A DNA stretch of 64,000 nucleotides from Coprobacillus sp. (lineage in GTDB: Bacteria; Bacillota_I; Bacilli_A; RFN20; CAG-826): contig JAJQAG010000002.1 of NCBI GenBank assembly GCA_021203905.1, positions 62,001-126,000 on the forward strand, in the 5' to 3' direction. The translations under genes and the position numbers were made by a program. Shown one piece after another: positions 15,966-25,249 of this stretch (the first letter of the stretch is position 1; each line of letters starts with the position of its first letter). Under the pieces are notes generated by a model, which searched no databases, was not told the origin of the DNA, and saw only the letters and a list, made by a program, of their open reading frames with translations.

Positions 15966-18765
15966 GATAAACAATCTTCGTAAGGTCTTTGGTCTCACTA
16001 CTGTCTTAAAAGGGATTGATCTTGAGTTAGGGGACAGAGGTCTAGTTATGATTGTGGGTCCAAGTGGATGTGGAAAGTCCACTCTCTTACATTGCCTCTC
16101 TCTTCTTTTAGATTGTGAGGGGGATATCTACTATGAGAGAGAAAACTATAACTATAAGACAAATGATGAGAAAGAAGACTTTCGTCTCCGTCACATCGGT
16201 CTTATCTTTCAAGATTTCAAACTCTTTGAAAATGAGACCGTGTATCAAAATGTCTTATTGCCCCGTTCTAGCATTGAAAAGAAGGAGAAAGAGAGAAACC
16301 AACAAGATGTCTTAGACACTCTTGGTCAATGTGGAATTAGAAATCTCTCAGATCAAGTGGTGAACACTCTCTCTGGTGGAGAGAAACAAAGAGTGGCTAT
16401 CGCTCGCGCACTCATCAATCACCCTAAGTATGTCTTTGCGGATGAACCTACAGGTTCCCTAGACCACGAGAGTGGGAATAAGGTTATGTCCCTTCTTCGT
16501 AGTGTCTCTAAAGACACTCTCGTGGTCGTGGTCACCCACGATGTCAGCTTAGTGAGTAAGTACGCCGATAGAGTGCTCTATCTTGAAGATGGTGTCATCT
16601 CTCAAGATGAGGAAATCACTCAAGAGGAAGAGGTTAAAGAACTCAATCTTCCAAAGAATATCGTCTTTGATGAAACTTCATCTCTCTCTTCTTCATTTAT
16701 CTTCCGTCATATCCATAAAATTAATAAGTCAAAGAGGTGGCGATCTAGTATCTCAAAAGTAGTGATCTCTCTCGGTCTTATTGGAGCGGGCCTCTCTTTT
16801 ATTCTCAGTGACGCTTTAACAGAAATTGTCATGGGTAATTACTCTCAACTCATCAGTGATGATCAAGTCATCATCGATACGGGCCAATACTACACTGATG
16901 TGAAAAGAAAGGATGCTCTCCCCTATGAAGAAGTGGAGAGAATTGCCCTAGATTATGATGATTATATCTATGATGTTGGGGTCACCTATTTAAATGACTT
17001 AACAGAATTCTTTTTTGATGAGAATCGCTTTGCGATTGGGACGGGTGGGGGTCAATACACTATCTCTGGTCTTGATGCCTCTGATATTAATGATTTTATT
17101 TGGTTAGACCTATATCCTCCAGATGTCGTCTATCCCCAACTCCCTGTGGGACTTGATGACGATGAAGTAGTGCTGGGTCTCACTAAATATAACATTGATA
17201 ATATCTGCACAACCTTAAACATAGAGCAAGATGTTGGGGCGTTATCTAACTATGTCGAGAGTCACAACCTGAAACTGTATTTCTACGCGGCAACAGAAGA
17301 CTGGACTTATAGTGACGAGCAAGTCTTTACCATTCGTGGTTTTGCTCTCACCAAAGATAAAAAGAATTGTATTTACCACTACAACCATAGGTGGAATGAA
17401 AAGATTCTTGAAGAAGATATGTTTATGCCTAATAGTGATGAGCTCTATGAGGATCATGATTTCCCTTGGGTTTTAGATAAGCTTTATTACTTAGAGTGTG
17501 GGGATTATCTTGATGAATTTCTTGAAGCCTCATATAGGGACAAGAGCTTACAAAATGCCGTTTTTGATTGTGCAAACGAGGAGTATTTCTCTCACTATAA
17601 CGAGAAGCCAGAAGCCTACCACACTCGTCTCATGGTGTATAACAATCTCTATGATTCCTATATCTCTCCTTATAAGGTTTCTCTCCTAAAAGAAAGAGAT
17701 AGCAACATCAAGTCATTTATCTATGGGAGTAATCTCGGTTACGCCATCTATGGGGGAAGTTATATGTCTGGCTTTGCTACGGAAACATATATCTCTTTCT
17801 CCACAAAAAAACTAGATGAAGTCATTGATATTTTCTCTTACTACAAATACGAAGGAGATATTGACTATGAATTAGATGAAGTCTTAAAAGGTCACTACAC
17901 AGTCTCCTCCACTAAAGGAGTGGTCTTTTATCCTTTAGATGGAGAGGACTTACTGTTAGGAGAGTATCCCATAAGTAATGATGAGGTTGTGGTCTCAACA
18001 GGACTGTTGTCCGCTCTAGGATATTCAAGAGAAAAAATCCCCACTGATAAACTCTATATTGCTAATGCAAAAAAGGCGCAATATTTATCAAATAACTATG
18101 TTTTGCAGGATTTTTCACAAGGAGAATTAACGATATGTGGGATTATTGATTGTGATGAAATAATCATCTATCAAGAAGATACCTGGATCCCTATTTACTT
18201 TATGACTCGCTTTGGGACAAGTGCTTTTGATCTTCTCTCCTATGGAGTGGCAGTTAATACCTATGACTCCGATAAATTAGATGACACCCTCTCCACTCTT
18301 AAAGCCTATATGCCGAACTACAATGTCTACTCTCCTCTGAAAGAAGTTAACGATAGTGTGAAAGATATTGTGAACTATATTCAGATTGGTATCATTGTCT
18401 TTTCGATAGTGGCTATTGTGGCTTCTCTCTTACTTATCTTCTCAATGGTGAATCTCTTAGTAGTGGAGAATAAAAAAGAGTTTGGTCTTTTAACATGTCT
18501 AGGAATAAGAAAGAAGCAAGCCTTTAAGATGATCCTTGGTTATGGAGTCTATCTCTGCTTTATCTCTTTTCTGATATCTGTCTTGGAACTGTTCTTTGTC
18601 TTCTTAATTCTCTCTCTAGCGTACTCCACAGTGACAATTACCTCTTCTTTTATCACCGCGATTGTTGTCATGCTGGCCCTAGCCCTCTTCTTAGGTGTTT
18701 TTAGTTGTCTTTTGAAGTATCGAAGTATCACTAAACTTGAACCCCTAGAGGCGATTAAGAAATAA
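15958..18765 (+). CDS. ABC transporter: ATPase fused to FtsX-type permease (second subunit)
   Basis: The 935-residue protein repeats the design of its neighbour: an N-terminal ATPase with GPSGCGKSTLLH, LSGGEKQRVAIARAL and ADEPTGSLD, then an FtsX-type permease. The first membrane helix is at about residues 265-285, followed by an outer domain of roughly 500 residues rich in Asp and Tyr, and three helices near the C-terminus (the first at about 795-830). It starts with GTG, 8 nt inside the preceding gene, with AAGGAGGAG upstream. The overlap implies fixed stoichiometry, so the two probably form a heterodimeric MacB-like complex. What it moves, or whether it is mechanotransmitting and not a transporter, cannot be read from sequence. 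Confidence 0.88.
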   Translation: MIRINNLRKVFGLTTVLKGIDLELGDRGLVMIVGPSGCGKSTLLHCLSLLLDCEGDIYYERENYNYKTNDEKEDFRLRHIGLIFQDFKLFENETVYQNVLLPRSSIEKKEKERNQQDVLDTLGQCGIRNLSDQVVNTLSGGEKQRVAIARALINHPKYVFADEPTGSLDHESGNKVMSLLRSVSKDTLVVVVTHDVSLVSKYADRVLYLEDGVISQDEEITQEEEVKELNLPKNIVFDETSSLSSSFIFRHIHKINKSKRWRSSISKVVISLGLIGAGLSFILSDALTEIVMGNYSQLISDDQVIIDTGQYYTDVKRKDALPYEEVERIALDYDDYIYDVGVTYLNDLTEFFFDENRFAIGTGGGQYTISGLDASDINDFIWLDLYPPDVVYPQLPVGLDDDEVVLGLTKYNIDNICTTLNIEQDVGALSNYVESHNLKLYFYAATEDWTYSDEQVFTIRGFALTKDKKNCIYHYNHRWNEKILEEDMFMPNSDELYEDHDFPWVLDKLYYLECGDYLDEFLEASYRDKSLQNAVFDCANEEYFSHYNEKPEAYHTRLMVYNNLYDSYISPYKVSLLKERDSNIKSFIYGSNLGYAIYGGSYMSGFATETYISFSTKKLDEVIDIFSYYKYEGDIDYELDEVLKGHYTVSSTKGVVFYPLDGEDLLLGEYPISNDEVVVSTGLLSALGYSREKIPTDKLYIANAKKAQYLSNNYVLQDFSQGELTICGIIDCDEIIIYQEDTWIPIYFMTRFGTSAFDLLSYGVAVNTYDSDKLDDTLSTLKAYMPNYNVYSPLKEVNDSVKDIVNYIQIGIIVFSIVAIVASLLLIFSMVNLLVVENKKEFGLLTCLGIRKKQAFKMILGYGVYLCFISFLISVLELFFVFLILSLAYSTVTITSSFITAIVVMLALALFLGVFSCLLKYRSITKLEPLEAIKK

Positions 18766-18774
18766 ATCACAGGT

Positions 18775-18807
18775 TGAATTACGAGAATAATTCTATATAA
18801 TTATTCT
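18775..18807 (+). promoter_or_regulatory. ychF upstream hairpin overlapping a candidate promoter
   Basis: AGAATAATT (18784-18792) and AATTATTCT (18799-18807) form a perfect 9-bp inverted repeat with a 6-nt loop. The loop and right arm contain TATAAT at 18796-18801; TTGAAT at 18775-18780 could be the -35 but the spacing is only 15. No T-run follows, so this is weak as a terminator. An operator overlapping the promoter is an alternative. Confidence 0.4.
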
Positions 18808-18819
18808 TTGGGTTACCTT

Positions 18820-19935
18820 ATGTCATTAAAAGCAGGAATAATTGGTTTACCAAATGTGGGAAAATCCACTCTTTTTAACGCTATTACTAACTCCCATGTC
18901 GAAGCGAGTAATTATCCTTTTGCCACAATCTCACCTAATACCGGTGTGGTTAATGTTCCCGATGAGAGATTAGACTTTTTAGTCTCTATCTTTAATCCAA
19001 AAAGAAGAATCCCCGCGACAGTGGAGTTTACTGATATTGCGGGTCTTGTTAAAGGAGCAAGTAAAGGTGAAGGACTTGGAAACCAATTCCTCGCTCAAAT
19101 TAGAAATTGTGAATGCATTGTGGAAGTAGTCCGTTGCTTTGAGGATTCTGATATCATCCATGTTGATGGAAGTGTGGATCCGATTAGAGATATCGATGTC
19201 ATCAATCTTGAACTCGTCATGGCGGACTTAGAAGTGGTCCAAAAGAGAATTGAAAAGGTGGCCACTAAAGCAAGAGTTAATAAGGATAAAGATTCCATCT
19301 TTGAGATGAGTGTTCTTGAACCTCTTAAAGAAAACCTTGAGCAAGGAATTCCTGCTAGAAATGTCTCTTGGAGTGAGGAGCAGTTTGATTTTATTAAAAA
19401 CACCCTTTTCTTGCTCACTATTAAACCAATTCTATATATCTGTAATGTTGGAGAGAATGATTTAGGTGACCTTGATCAGTGTCTTCACTATCAAAATGTC
19501 TTAAAGTACGCCACTAAAGAAGGAAACGAAGCCATTCCTGTTAGTTGTCAGATAGAGAGTGATTTAAGTGAGCTACCCCTTGAAGAGAGAAGCGAATACT
19601 ACGCCGCTCTTAATATTGACAAATCTGGTCTTGAACAAGTTATCACCGCCACCTATAAATTACTCAATCTTTCAACCTTTTTCACTGTGGGAGAAGATGA
19701 GTGTCGAGCCTGGACTTTTAAGAATGGAAGTCTTGCTCCTGAGTGTGCGGGTATTATTCACACTGATTTTCAAAAGGGTTTCATTTGCGCGGAGGTTTAT
19801 CCTTATGAAGCCATCTATGAATATAAAAGTGAACAGAATGTGAGAGAAAAAGGAAAGATAAGAACGGAGGGTAAGACCTATGTTGTCAAAGATGGGGATA
19901 TCTTATTCTTCCGTTTCAATGTGAATAAAAAATGA
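18820..19935 (+). CDS. ychF: Ribosome-associated ATPase/GTPase YchF (OLA1 type)
   Basis: YchF is an Obg-family P-loop protein that prefers ATP and binds the ribosome, with roles in translation and oxidative stress. The G1 motif is GLPNVGKSTLFN, switch region FATISPNTG, G3 DIAGLVKGASKGEGLGNQFL, and the NVGE in place of NKxD explains its ATP preference. The C-terminal TGS domain ends with VKDGDILFFRFNV. I chose the ATG at 18820 (MSLKAGI), 371 residues; a TTG at 18808 would add four. The stop overlaps ispF as ATGA. Confidence 0.96.
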   Translation: MSLKAGIIGLPNVGKSTLFNAITNSHVEASNYPFATISPNTGVVNVPDERLDFLVSIFNPKRRIPATVEFTDIAGLVKGASKGEGLGNQFLAQIRNCECIVEVVRCFEDSDIIHVDGSVDPIRDIDVINLELVMADLEVVQKRIEKVATKARVNKDKDSIFEMSVLEPLKENLEQGIPARNVSWSEEQFDFIKNTLFLLTIKPILYICNVGENDLGDLDQCLHYQNVLKYATKEGNEAIPVSCQIESDLSELPLEERSEYYAALNIDKSGLEQVITATYKLLNLSTFFTVGEDECRAWTFKNGSLAPECAGIIHTDFQKGFICAEVYPYEAIYEYKSEQNVREKGKIRTEGKTYVVKDGDILFFRFNVNKK

Positions 19936-20417
19936 CAAAGGTTGGTCATGGTTTTGATATTCATAAACTCGTGAGAGGTCGTCCTCTCCTTTTAGGGGGA
20001 GTAGTGATTCCCTATAAGAAAGGAGAGTTAGCCCATAGTGATGGAGATGTCGTTCTTCACGCTTTAGTGGACGCGATTTTAGGAGCCCTTCATAAAGGGA
20101 CAATAGGGGACTTCTTCCCTGAAAGTGATGATCAATATAAAAATGCTAGCTCATCTCTATTCGTAGAGAAGGCTGTCTCTCTTCTAAAAGAAGAGAAGGC
20201 CACAATTAATAATGTGGATATCACTATCCAATTAGAAGAACCCACTCTTAAACCATATGTTGAGGCGATTGAATCGTCTCTTCATAAATTACTCTCCTCT
20301 GTCCTTGTAAGTAGTGGCACTATCAGTGTGAAAGCGGGAACTTGTGAAGGAATGGGGGATATTGGAAAGCACAAAGCTGTCTCTGCTAGTGCGTCCCTTC
20401 TTTTAAACATAGATTAA
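19932..20417 (+). CDS. ispF: 2-C-methyl-D-erythritol 2,4-cyclodiphosphate synthase
   Basis: IspF cyclises CDP-ME 2-phosphate in the non-mevalonate isoprenoid pathway. The zinc ligands are in GHGFDIHKL (D and H of D-I-H) and in SDGDVVLHALVDAILGA, with the GDFFPESD loop; the C-terminal TCEGMGDIGKHKAVSASASLLL is the CDP-binding end. Length 161 is normal. It stands without ispD, its common partner. Isoprenoid supply also matters for miaA, which needs dimethylallyl diphosphate. Confidence 0.95.
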   Translation: MTKVGHGFDIHKLVRGRPLLLGGVVIPYKKGELAHSDGDVVLHALVDAILGALHKGTIGDFFPESDDQYKNASSSLFVEKAVSLLKEEKATINNVDITIQLEEPTLKPYVEAIESSLHKLLSSVLVSSGTISVKAGTCEGMGDIGKHKAVSASASLLLNID

Positions 20418-20424
20418 AAGAAAG

Positions 20425-20433
20425 TGCTATAAT
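20425..20433 (+). promoter_or_regulatory. Extended -10 promoter of argS, start codon at +1
   Basis: TGCTATAAT is a perfect extended -10 element. The next 6 nt lead straight into the argS ATG at 20440, where transcription would be expected to begin. There is no Shine-Dalgarno sequence, so the argS message should be leaderless, and no T-box leader can exist here. Confidence 0.75.
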
Positions 20434-20439
20434 ACAACT

Positions 20440-22065
20440 ATGGAAATTACTGAACATCTTAAAAATGTCATCTTGAATGCCACCACTCAATGTGGTCTTT
20501 CGCTTGCCCTTGATGATATCAATATCGAAAGATGTCGAGATAAGTCCTTTGGTGACTACTCCACAAATGTGGCGATGAAGTACGCCAAAGAGTTAGGATT
20601 ATCTCCTCGTGATTTTGCCCAACAACTCAAAGAGCATCTCGTAGATGAGAAGATTGCTCGTGTTGAAGTAGCGGGTCCTGGTTTTATCAATTTCTTTATT
20701 CAATCTTGGTCTTTAGCGGACGAACTTCACACCATCATCGAACAAGGGAGTGATTATGGAAGAGGGGAGAGGAAGGACACTAAGATCAATGTGGAATTTG
20801 TCTCCGCTAATCCAACAGGAGAGATTCATGTCGGTCATGCTCGTGGAGCGGCCATCGGAGACTCTTTATGTCGTATCCTTGAGTTTAGTGGTTACAGCAT
20901 CACAAGAGAATACTATATCAATGATGCGGGGAACCAGATTGATAATCTCGCGCTCTCCGTCATTGAAAGATATAAACAACTTCTCGGAATGAAGTTTGAG
21001 ATTCCCGAAGATGGTTATCATGGCGCGGAGATTGCTAATCTCGCAAGAGAGATTAGAGAGAGTTATGGAGACAATCTTCTTGAAAGAGAAGACTATTACA
21101 ATCTCTTTAAGAATGAAGCCATGGGAAGAGAAATGTATAAAATAAGTGGAGTGTTAAGGGATTTCCGTTGTAAATTTGATGTTTTTACTTCCGAAATTGA
21201 TGTGAGAAGTAATGACGCAATCCCAAAAGAAATTGAATATTTAAAAGGCCATACCTATGAATGTGACGGAGCGTTATTTCTCCGCACAACAGATTATCTT
21301 GATGATAAAGATCGAGTCATTGTGAAGAGTGATGGCAGCTATACCTACTTCATGCCTGACATCGTTTATCACCTTGATAAACTCGAAAGAGGACACGACT
21401 TACTCATCGATGTTTTAGGAGCGGATCACCATGGTTATATCAATCGTTTGAAGTCCGCTTTAATGATGCATGGATATAGTGAGAATGTCCTTGAGTTTAA
21501 CCTGATTCAAATGGTGAGATTCCTTAAAGATGGAAAAGAGGTCAAGGTCAGCAAGAGAACAGGAGACGCTATCTCTCTTAGAGAACTCATCGATGATGTC
21601 GGGGTGGATGCGGCGAGATACTTCTTTGTGATGAGAAGTAGTAATATGCATCTCGACTTTGATCTTGATTTAGCGGTTAAACAATCTAACTCCAATCCTG
21701 TGTATTATGCTCAATACGCTCACGCAAGACTCTCTTCTGTTCTTACCCTTGCGGATTCTTATGGCATCACTCCGGATGATGCGGGGTGGCATCTTCATAA
21801 TGAATACGAGCTTAATCTTGTTAAAACTTTATTAGAGTTTCCTAGTGAAGTGGAAGCCGCTTGTAATGAGAGAGCGCCCTACCGCATCACTAACTATATT
21901 CAGACTCTCGCAGAAGGAGTTCATCGCTTCTATACCGAGTGTAAAATTGTGGATCATGACCATGTCGATGTCACGAAAAGCAGACTCACTCTTTGTAAGT
22001 GTGCAAAGATTGTTTTAAGTAATGCTCTTAACCTTGTCGGGGTCACCCCAGTGGAAAAGATGTAA
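20440..22065 (+). CDS. argS: Arginyl-tRNA synthetase
   Basis: ArgS charges tRNA-Arg in the cytoplasm. The class I HIGH motif is in ANPTGEIHVGHARGA (about residue 125) and the KMSKS-like motif is KVSKRTGD (about residue 366). The N-terminal Add1 domain (residues 1-100) and C-terminal anticodon-binding DALR domain (about 425-541, ending VTPVEKM) are present. Length 541 is typical. It has its own promoter with no leader. Confidence 0.97.
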   Translation: MEITEHLKNVILNATTQCGLSLALDDINIERCRDKSFGDYSTNVAMKYAKELGLSPRDFAQQLKEHLVDEKIARVEVAGPGFINFFIQSWSLADELHTIIEQGSDYGRGERKDTKINVEFVSANPTGEIHVGHARGAAIGDSLCRILEFSGYSITREYYINDAGNQIDNLALSVIERYKQLLGMKFEIPEDGYHGAEIANLAREIRESYGDNLLEREDYYNLFKNEAMGREMYKISGVLRDFRCKFDVFTSEIDVRSNDAIPKEIEYLKGHTYECDGALFLRTTDYLDDKDRVIVKSDGSYTYFMPDIVYHLDKLERGHDLLIDVLGADHHGYINRLKSALMMHGYSENVLEFNLIQMVRFLKDGKEVKVSKRTGDAISLRELIDDVGVDAARYFFVMRSSNMHLDFDLDLAVKQSNSNPVYYAQYAHARLSSVLTLADSYGITPDDAGWHLHNEYELNLVKTLLEFPSEVEAACNERAPYRITNYIQTLAEGVHRFYTECKIVDHDHVDVTKSRLTLCKCAKIVLSNALNLVGVTPVEKM

Positions 22066-22070
22066 TCCTA

Positions 22071-22099
22071 TGGAAATTTCTTTATAAAAGAAATAGAAT
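22071..22099 (+). promoter_or_regulatory. argS-rpoE gap: small hairpin and candidate promoter
   Basis: ATTTCTT (22076-22082) and AAGAAAT (22088-22094) form a 7-bp stem. TGGAAA (22071-22076) and TAGAAT (22094-22099) are 17 bp apart and could be the rpoE promoter, with AGAAAGAGG as the ribosome site. The hairpin lies in the promoter spacer. Support is modest. Confidence 0.35.
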
Positions 22100-22121
22100 A
22101 TTTAGAAAGAGGAAAAATAGT

Positions 22122-22550
22122 ATGAGTAAATCGGAACTTGATGTTGCCTATGAGTATCTTAAGAGTGAAGGTGTCAGTATTCCTTTCACAAAAATCTGGG
22201 AACATGTCGTTAAAGAAACCGGAATGAGTGAAGGGGAAGCGGGAAGAAGATTATCGAGATTCTTCACTTCTTTTATGTTAGATGGTCGTTTTGTGAATAT
22301 GGGAGAGAATGTTTGGGATCTTAGAGAGAGACAAACCTTTGACCGTGTTCATATAGACATGAGAGATGTATATAACGATGTTGAAACCTCAGATGATGAC
22401 TATGAAGAGAAAGAGTCAGATGAGTATGGAGACATCTATGAAAGTGAAGAGCATGAGTCCGAAGAAGAAGGAGACTTAGAAGAGGACGAGGATGAAGATA
22501 GTGGCATCGACTTCACCGAAGAAGAAGATGTCGATGTCTACTCTTTATAA
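22122..22550 (+). CDS. rpoE: RNA polymerase delta subunit
   Basis: RpoE (delta) is a Firmicutes-specific RNA polymerase subunit that increases recycling and promoter selectivity. The N-terminal globular HARE-HTH domain covers about residues 3-75 (AYEYLKSEGVSIPFTKIWEHV, GRRLSRFFTSFMLDGRFV, NVWDLRER), and residues 90-142 form the unstructured, strongly acidic tail of Asp and Glu. Length 142. It is followed by fba, a neighbour in the rpoE-pyrG-fba region of Bacillus, with pyrG missing here. Confidence 0.93.
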   Translation: MSKSELDVAYEYLKSEGVSIPFTKIWEHVVKETGMSEGEAGRRLSRFFTSFMLDGRFVNMGENVWDLRERQTFDRVHIDMRDVYNDVETSDDDYEEKESDEYGDIYESEEHESEEEGDLEEDEDEDSGIDFTEEEDVDVYSL

Positions 22551-22589
22551 TTTAGTTCACTATTTACATTACACATGGAGGTATAGATT

Positions 22590-23465
22590 ATGCCATTAGT
22601 GAGTATGAAAGAAATGCTTTTAAAAGCGCAGAAAGGCCACTACGCAGTGGGTCAGTTTAACATCAACAACCTTGAATGGGTCGGTGCTATTCTCGACGAA
22701 GTCGAGGAACTTCAAGCTCCGGTGATTCTCGGTGTGAGTGAAGGAGCATGTAAGTACATGGGTGGACCTTTCACCGTTGTGAATATGGTCAAAGGTTATA
22801 TTCTTGATCATAACATCACTGTTCCTGTCGCTATTCACCTTGATCATGGTGGTAGTGTGGAGTCTTGCAAGAAGGTCATTGATGCGGGTTACACCTCCGT
22901 CATGATTGACGCGAGTCACTATCCCCTTGAAGAGAACATTGCGATCACCAAAGAAGTGGTTGCCTACGCCAGAGCCCACTGTACAAAAGATCACTACATC
23001 TCAGTTGAGGCGGAGTTAGGTCGTGTCGGTGGTCAGGAAGATAATGTAGTCGCTGAGAGCATGTACGCCATTCCTGAGGAATGTGTGGAAATGGTTAAAG
23101 CCACCGATATTGATTGTTTAGCTCCCGCTCTTGGAAGTGTTCATGGACCATATCACGGAGAACCAAAACTTGGTTTTACCCAAATGGAAGAAATTGGAAA
23201 GCTTGTCGGTATTCCTCTCGTTCTTCATGGTGGCAGTGGTATCCCCAGAGAGCAAATTGAAAGAGCGATTGCTTGTGGCACTTGTAAGATTAATGTCAAT
23301 ACCGAGTGCCAGATTGAATTTGCGAAGATTATCAGAGAAGTCGTCGCTAACGACAAAGAAGTCTATGATCCTCGTAAGATTCTCGGTCCCGCTAAAGCCG
23401 GAATCACCAAAGTTGTCAAAGAGCACTGCGAGTGGTTCGGTTGCATTGGCCACGCTAACGACTAA
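22590..23465 (+). CDS. fba: Class II fructose-bisphosphate aldolase
   Basis: The zinc-dependent aldolase splits fructose 1,6-bisphosphate in glycolysis. Metal and substrate residues are seen in HLDHGGS (about residues 80-86), [32 protein letters not shown] and VLHGGSGIP. Length 291 fits the Bacillus-type class II enzyme. A strong GGAGG ribosome site precedes the ATG. The sugar-phosphate context agrees with starch use by the pullulanases in this window. Confidence 0.97.
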   Translation: MPLVSMKEMLLKAQKGHYAVGQFNINNLEWVGAILDEVEELQAPVILGVSEGACKYMGGPFTVVNMVKGYILDHNITVPVAIHLDHGGSVESCKKVIDAGYTSVMIDASHYPLEENIAITKEVVAYARAHCTKDHYISVEAELGRVGGQEDNVVAESMYAIPEECVEMVKATDIDCLAPALGSVHGPYHGEPKLGFTQMEEIGKLVGIPLVLHGGSGIPREQIERAIACGTCKINVNTECQIEFAKIIREVVANDKEVYDPRKILGPAKAGITKVVKEHCEWFGCIGHAND

Positions 23466-23482
23466 TATTCATATTTAAAAAT

Positions 23483-24439
23483 ATGTTCTCTAAAATTTTA
23501 TCCGCTATACAAGCGAGTTCTTCGATTGTCATCTTTACGCATATGAATCCCGATGGTGATAGCTATTGCTCCACCATGGCGATGAAAGATTTAATCTTGC
23601 TTAACTATCCAACTAAGCAAGTTTTTGTCACTGGCAGCGGTCATGAGACTTACACCAGAATCTATGGTGACACTGATGTGGTGAGCGATGAGACGATAAA
23701 GGGCTCTCTCGCTCTTATTCTTGATTGTCGAGATATCAATCGAATAGAAGACGATAGAGTCAAGCTCGCCCCAAGAAAGGTTTTAATTGATCATCATGTT
23801 TCTCTTGAGACTTTTGATGGGGATAGTGTGGATGACGTTCATGCTTCCTCCACTTGTGAACTCGTCGTGGATTTTATTAAGGAGAGCGACCTACTCATGA
23901 ATGAGAGAATTGCAAATATTTTATATTTAGGTCTCTGCACCGATAGTGGAATCTTCCAGTTTGCGGATGACTATGCACGTCTTTTTAATACCGCTCAATA
24001 CTTAGTTGAGATGGGAGCAGAACCTAAGTTTGCTTATAGCATCATTAACTGTGAAAACGAGAGAGACCTCACCTTTAAAGATTATATCTATAGCCACTAT
24101 CAAATGAGTGAGCATGGAGTCATATATCTCGTCGTGGATTACGAGACAATCTCTAATTTTGATTATACTACAAATCAGGTTGCCACCATGGTGCATTTAC
24201 TTGGTAATGTCAAAGATTATCCCATCTGGATTTTCTTTGTCGAGAACCAAGATAGTTCCCTAAGATGTGAGATTAGAAGTAGTCAAATAGAAGTTGAACC
24301 CATTGCCGCCTCTTTCGGTGGTGGTGGACATCCCTATGCCGCTGGTTTAAAGCTTCCTCTTTTTGAAGAGAAAGTGATTAATGCTATCGTCGGAGCCTAT
24401 GATGAAGAGATCCAACGCTGGAGCACTGAGAGATTATGA
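23483..24439 (+). CDS. nrnA: NrnA-like DHH phosphoesterase (oligoribonuclease/pAp phosphatase)
   Basis: NrnA-type enzymes degrade 2-5-mers of RNA and dephosphorylate pAp. DHH-superfamily motifs are THMNPDGDSYCS (motif I), LILDCRD (II), IDHHVS (the DHH box) and CTDSGIFQF, with the DHHA1 domain GGGGHPYAAGLKL at the C-terminus. Length 318. It overlaps the next gene, a CysQ/IMPase-like phosphatase, by 4 nt. This pairing makes a pAp or nano-RNA clearance role likely. GdpP/DhhP cyclic-di-AMP hydrolases look similar but lack this exact size only in part, so confidence in the substrate is moderate. Confidence 0.85.
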   Translation: MFSKILSAIQASSSIVIFTHMNPDGDSYCSTMAMKDLILLNYPTKQVFVTGSGHETYTRIYGDTDVVSDETIKGSLALILDCRDINRIEDDRVKLAPRKVLIDHHVSLETFDGDSVDDVHASSTCELVVDFIKESDLLMNERIANILYLGLCTDSGIFQFADDYARLFNTAQYLVEMGAEPKFAYSIINCENERDLTFKDYIYSHYQMSEHGVIYLVVDYETISNFDYTTNQVATMVHLLGNVKDYPIWIFFVENQDSSLRCEIRSSQIEVEPIAASFGGGGHPYAAGLKLPLFEEKVINAIVGAYDEEIQRWSTERL

Positions 24440-25218
24440 AATACGAAAAAGAACTTAATGACGCGATAAAAGCGATTGAACTCGGAGCCGAGGCTATGAT
24501 GGATATTTATCTCCACACTGATTTTACAGTGACCATGAAGAGTGATAATTCTCCAGTGACTGAAGCGGATAAGCTCAGTGAGCGGCTCATCAAGGATTAT
24601 CTTTTTGAAAGATATCCAACCTATGGTTTTCTTGCCGAAGAAGAGGAAGATGATCTCTCTCGCTTAGAGAAAGAATATGTCTGGATTATTGATCCTTTAG
24701 ATGGCACGAAGAACTTCATCGCGAGAGATGATGAATTCACTATTAATGTCGCTCTCTGTTACCATCACGAGATTGTTCTCGCTCTTATCTATATCCCCGC
24801 GAAAAAAGATTTATACTGGGCGATGAAAGATGAAGGAAGTTATCATCGTGTGGGAAACCAAGATATCAGAATCCATGTGTCTGATAGAAAGAGTCATCTC
24901 CGAGTCTTAACTAGTGTCTTTCACTTCAATGATATAGAAGAAGCCCTTATCGAAAAGCACATGGATCAGATTGATAGTGTCGAGAAGTGTGGGTCCTCGA
25001 TTAAAGCTTGCTATGTCGCCAGTGGTCTAGCGGAGCTCTCTTATCGTATGAACCCCAATACCAAGGAGTGGGACACCGCTCCAGCACAACTCCTTATCAA
25101 AGAAGCGGGAGGAGTGTTTCTAACCCCCTCTTTAAAAGAGCTCTCAAACAATCGAGAGGATGTCTATAATCGTGAAGGTTATGTCATCGCGAATTGTCTT
25201 GAGAATGTATTATTATAG
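24436..25218 (+). CDS. Inositol monophosphatase-family phosphatase (CysQ-like)
   Basis: The 260-residue protein belongs to the Li-sensitive phosphatase superfamily. Metal-binding motifs are FLAEEEED (E-E), WIIDPLDGTKNFI (D-P-L-D-G-T) and KEWDTAPAQLLIKEAGG (W-D-x-A). Members hydrolyse inositol phosphates, fructose bisphosphate or 3'-phosphoadenosine 5'-phosphate. The wide spacing and the overlap with an NrnA-like gene favour 3'(2'),5'-bisphosphate nucleotidase (CysQ), but substrate is inference. The stop is about 30 nt before the next promoter start site. Confidence 0.82.
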   Translation: MKYEKELNDAIKAIELGAEAMMDIYLHTDFTVTMKSDNSPVTEADKLSERLIKDYLFERYPTYGFLAEEEEDDLSRLEKEYVWIIDPLDGTKNFIARDDEFTINVALCYHHEIVLALIYIPAKKDLYWAMKDEGSYHRVGNQDIRIHVSDRKSHLRVLTSVFHFNDIEEALIEKHMDQIDSVEKCGSSIKACYVASGLAELSYRMNPNTKEWDTAPAQLLIKEAGGVFLTPSLKELSNNREDVYNREGYVIANCLENVLL

Positions 25219-25234
25219 AAATAATAAATGAAAG

Positions 25235-25243
25235 TGATATGAT
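25235..25243 (+). promoter_or_regulatory. Extended -10 promoter of the NifU-domain gene
   Basis: TGATATGAT (TG, one base, TATGAT) ends 6 nt before the ATG at 25250. The arrangement is the same as at argS, so a leaderless message is expected. No ribosome site is present between promoter and start. Confidence 0.65.
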
Positions 25244-25249
25244 ATAGGT

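Noticed and set aside
20418-20440. T-box or other leader upstream of argS
   Set aside because: The promoter abuts the start codon, so there is no room for a leader.
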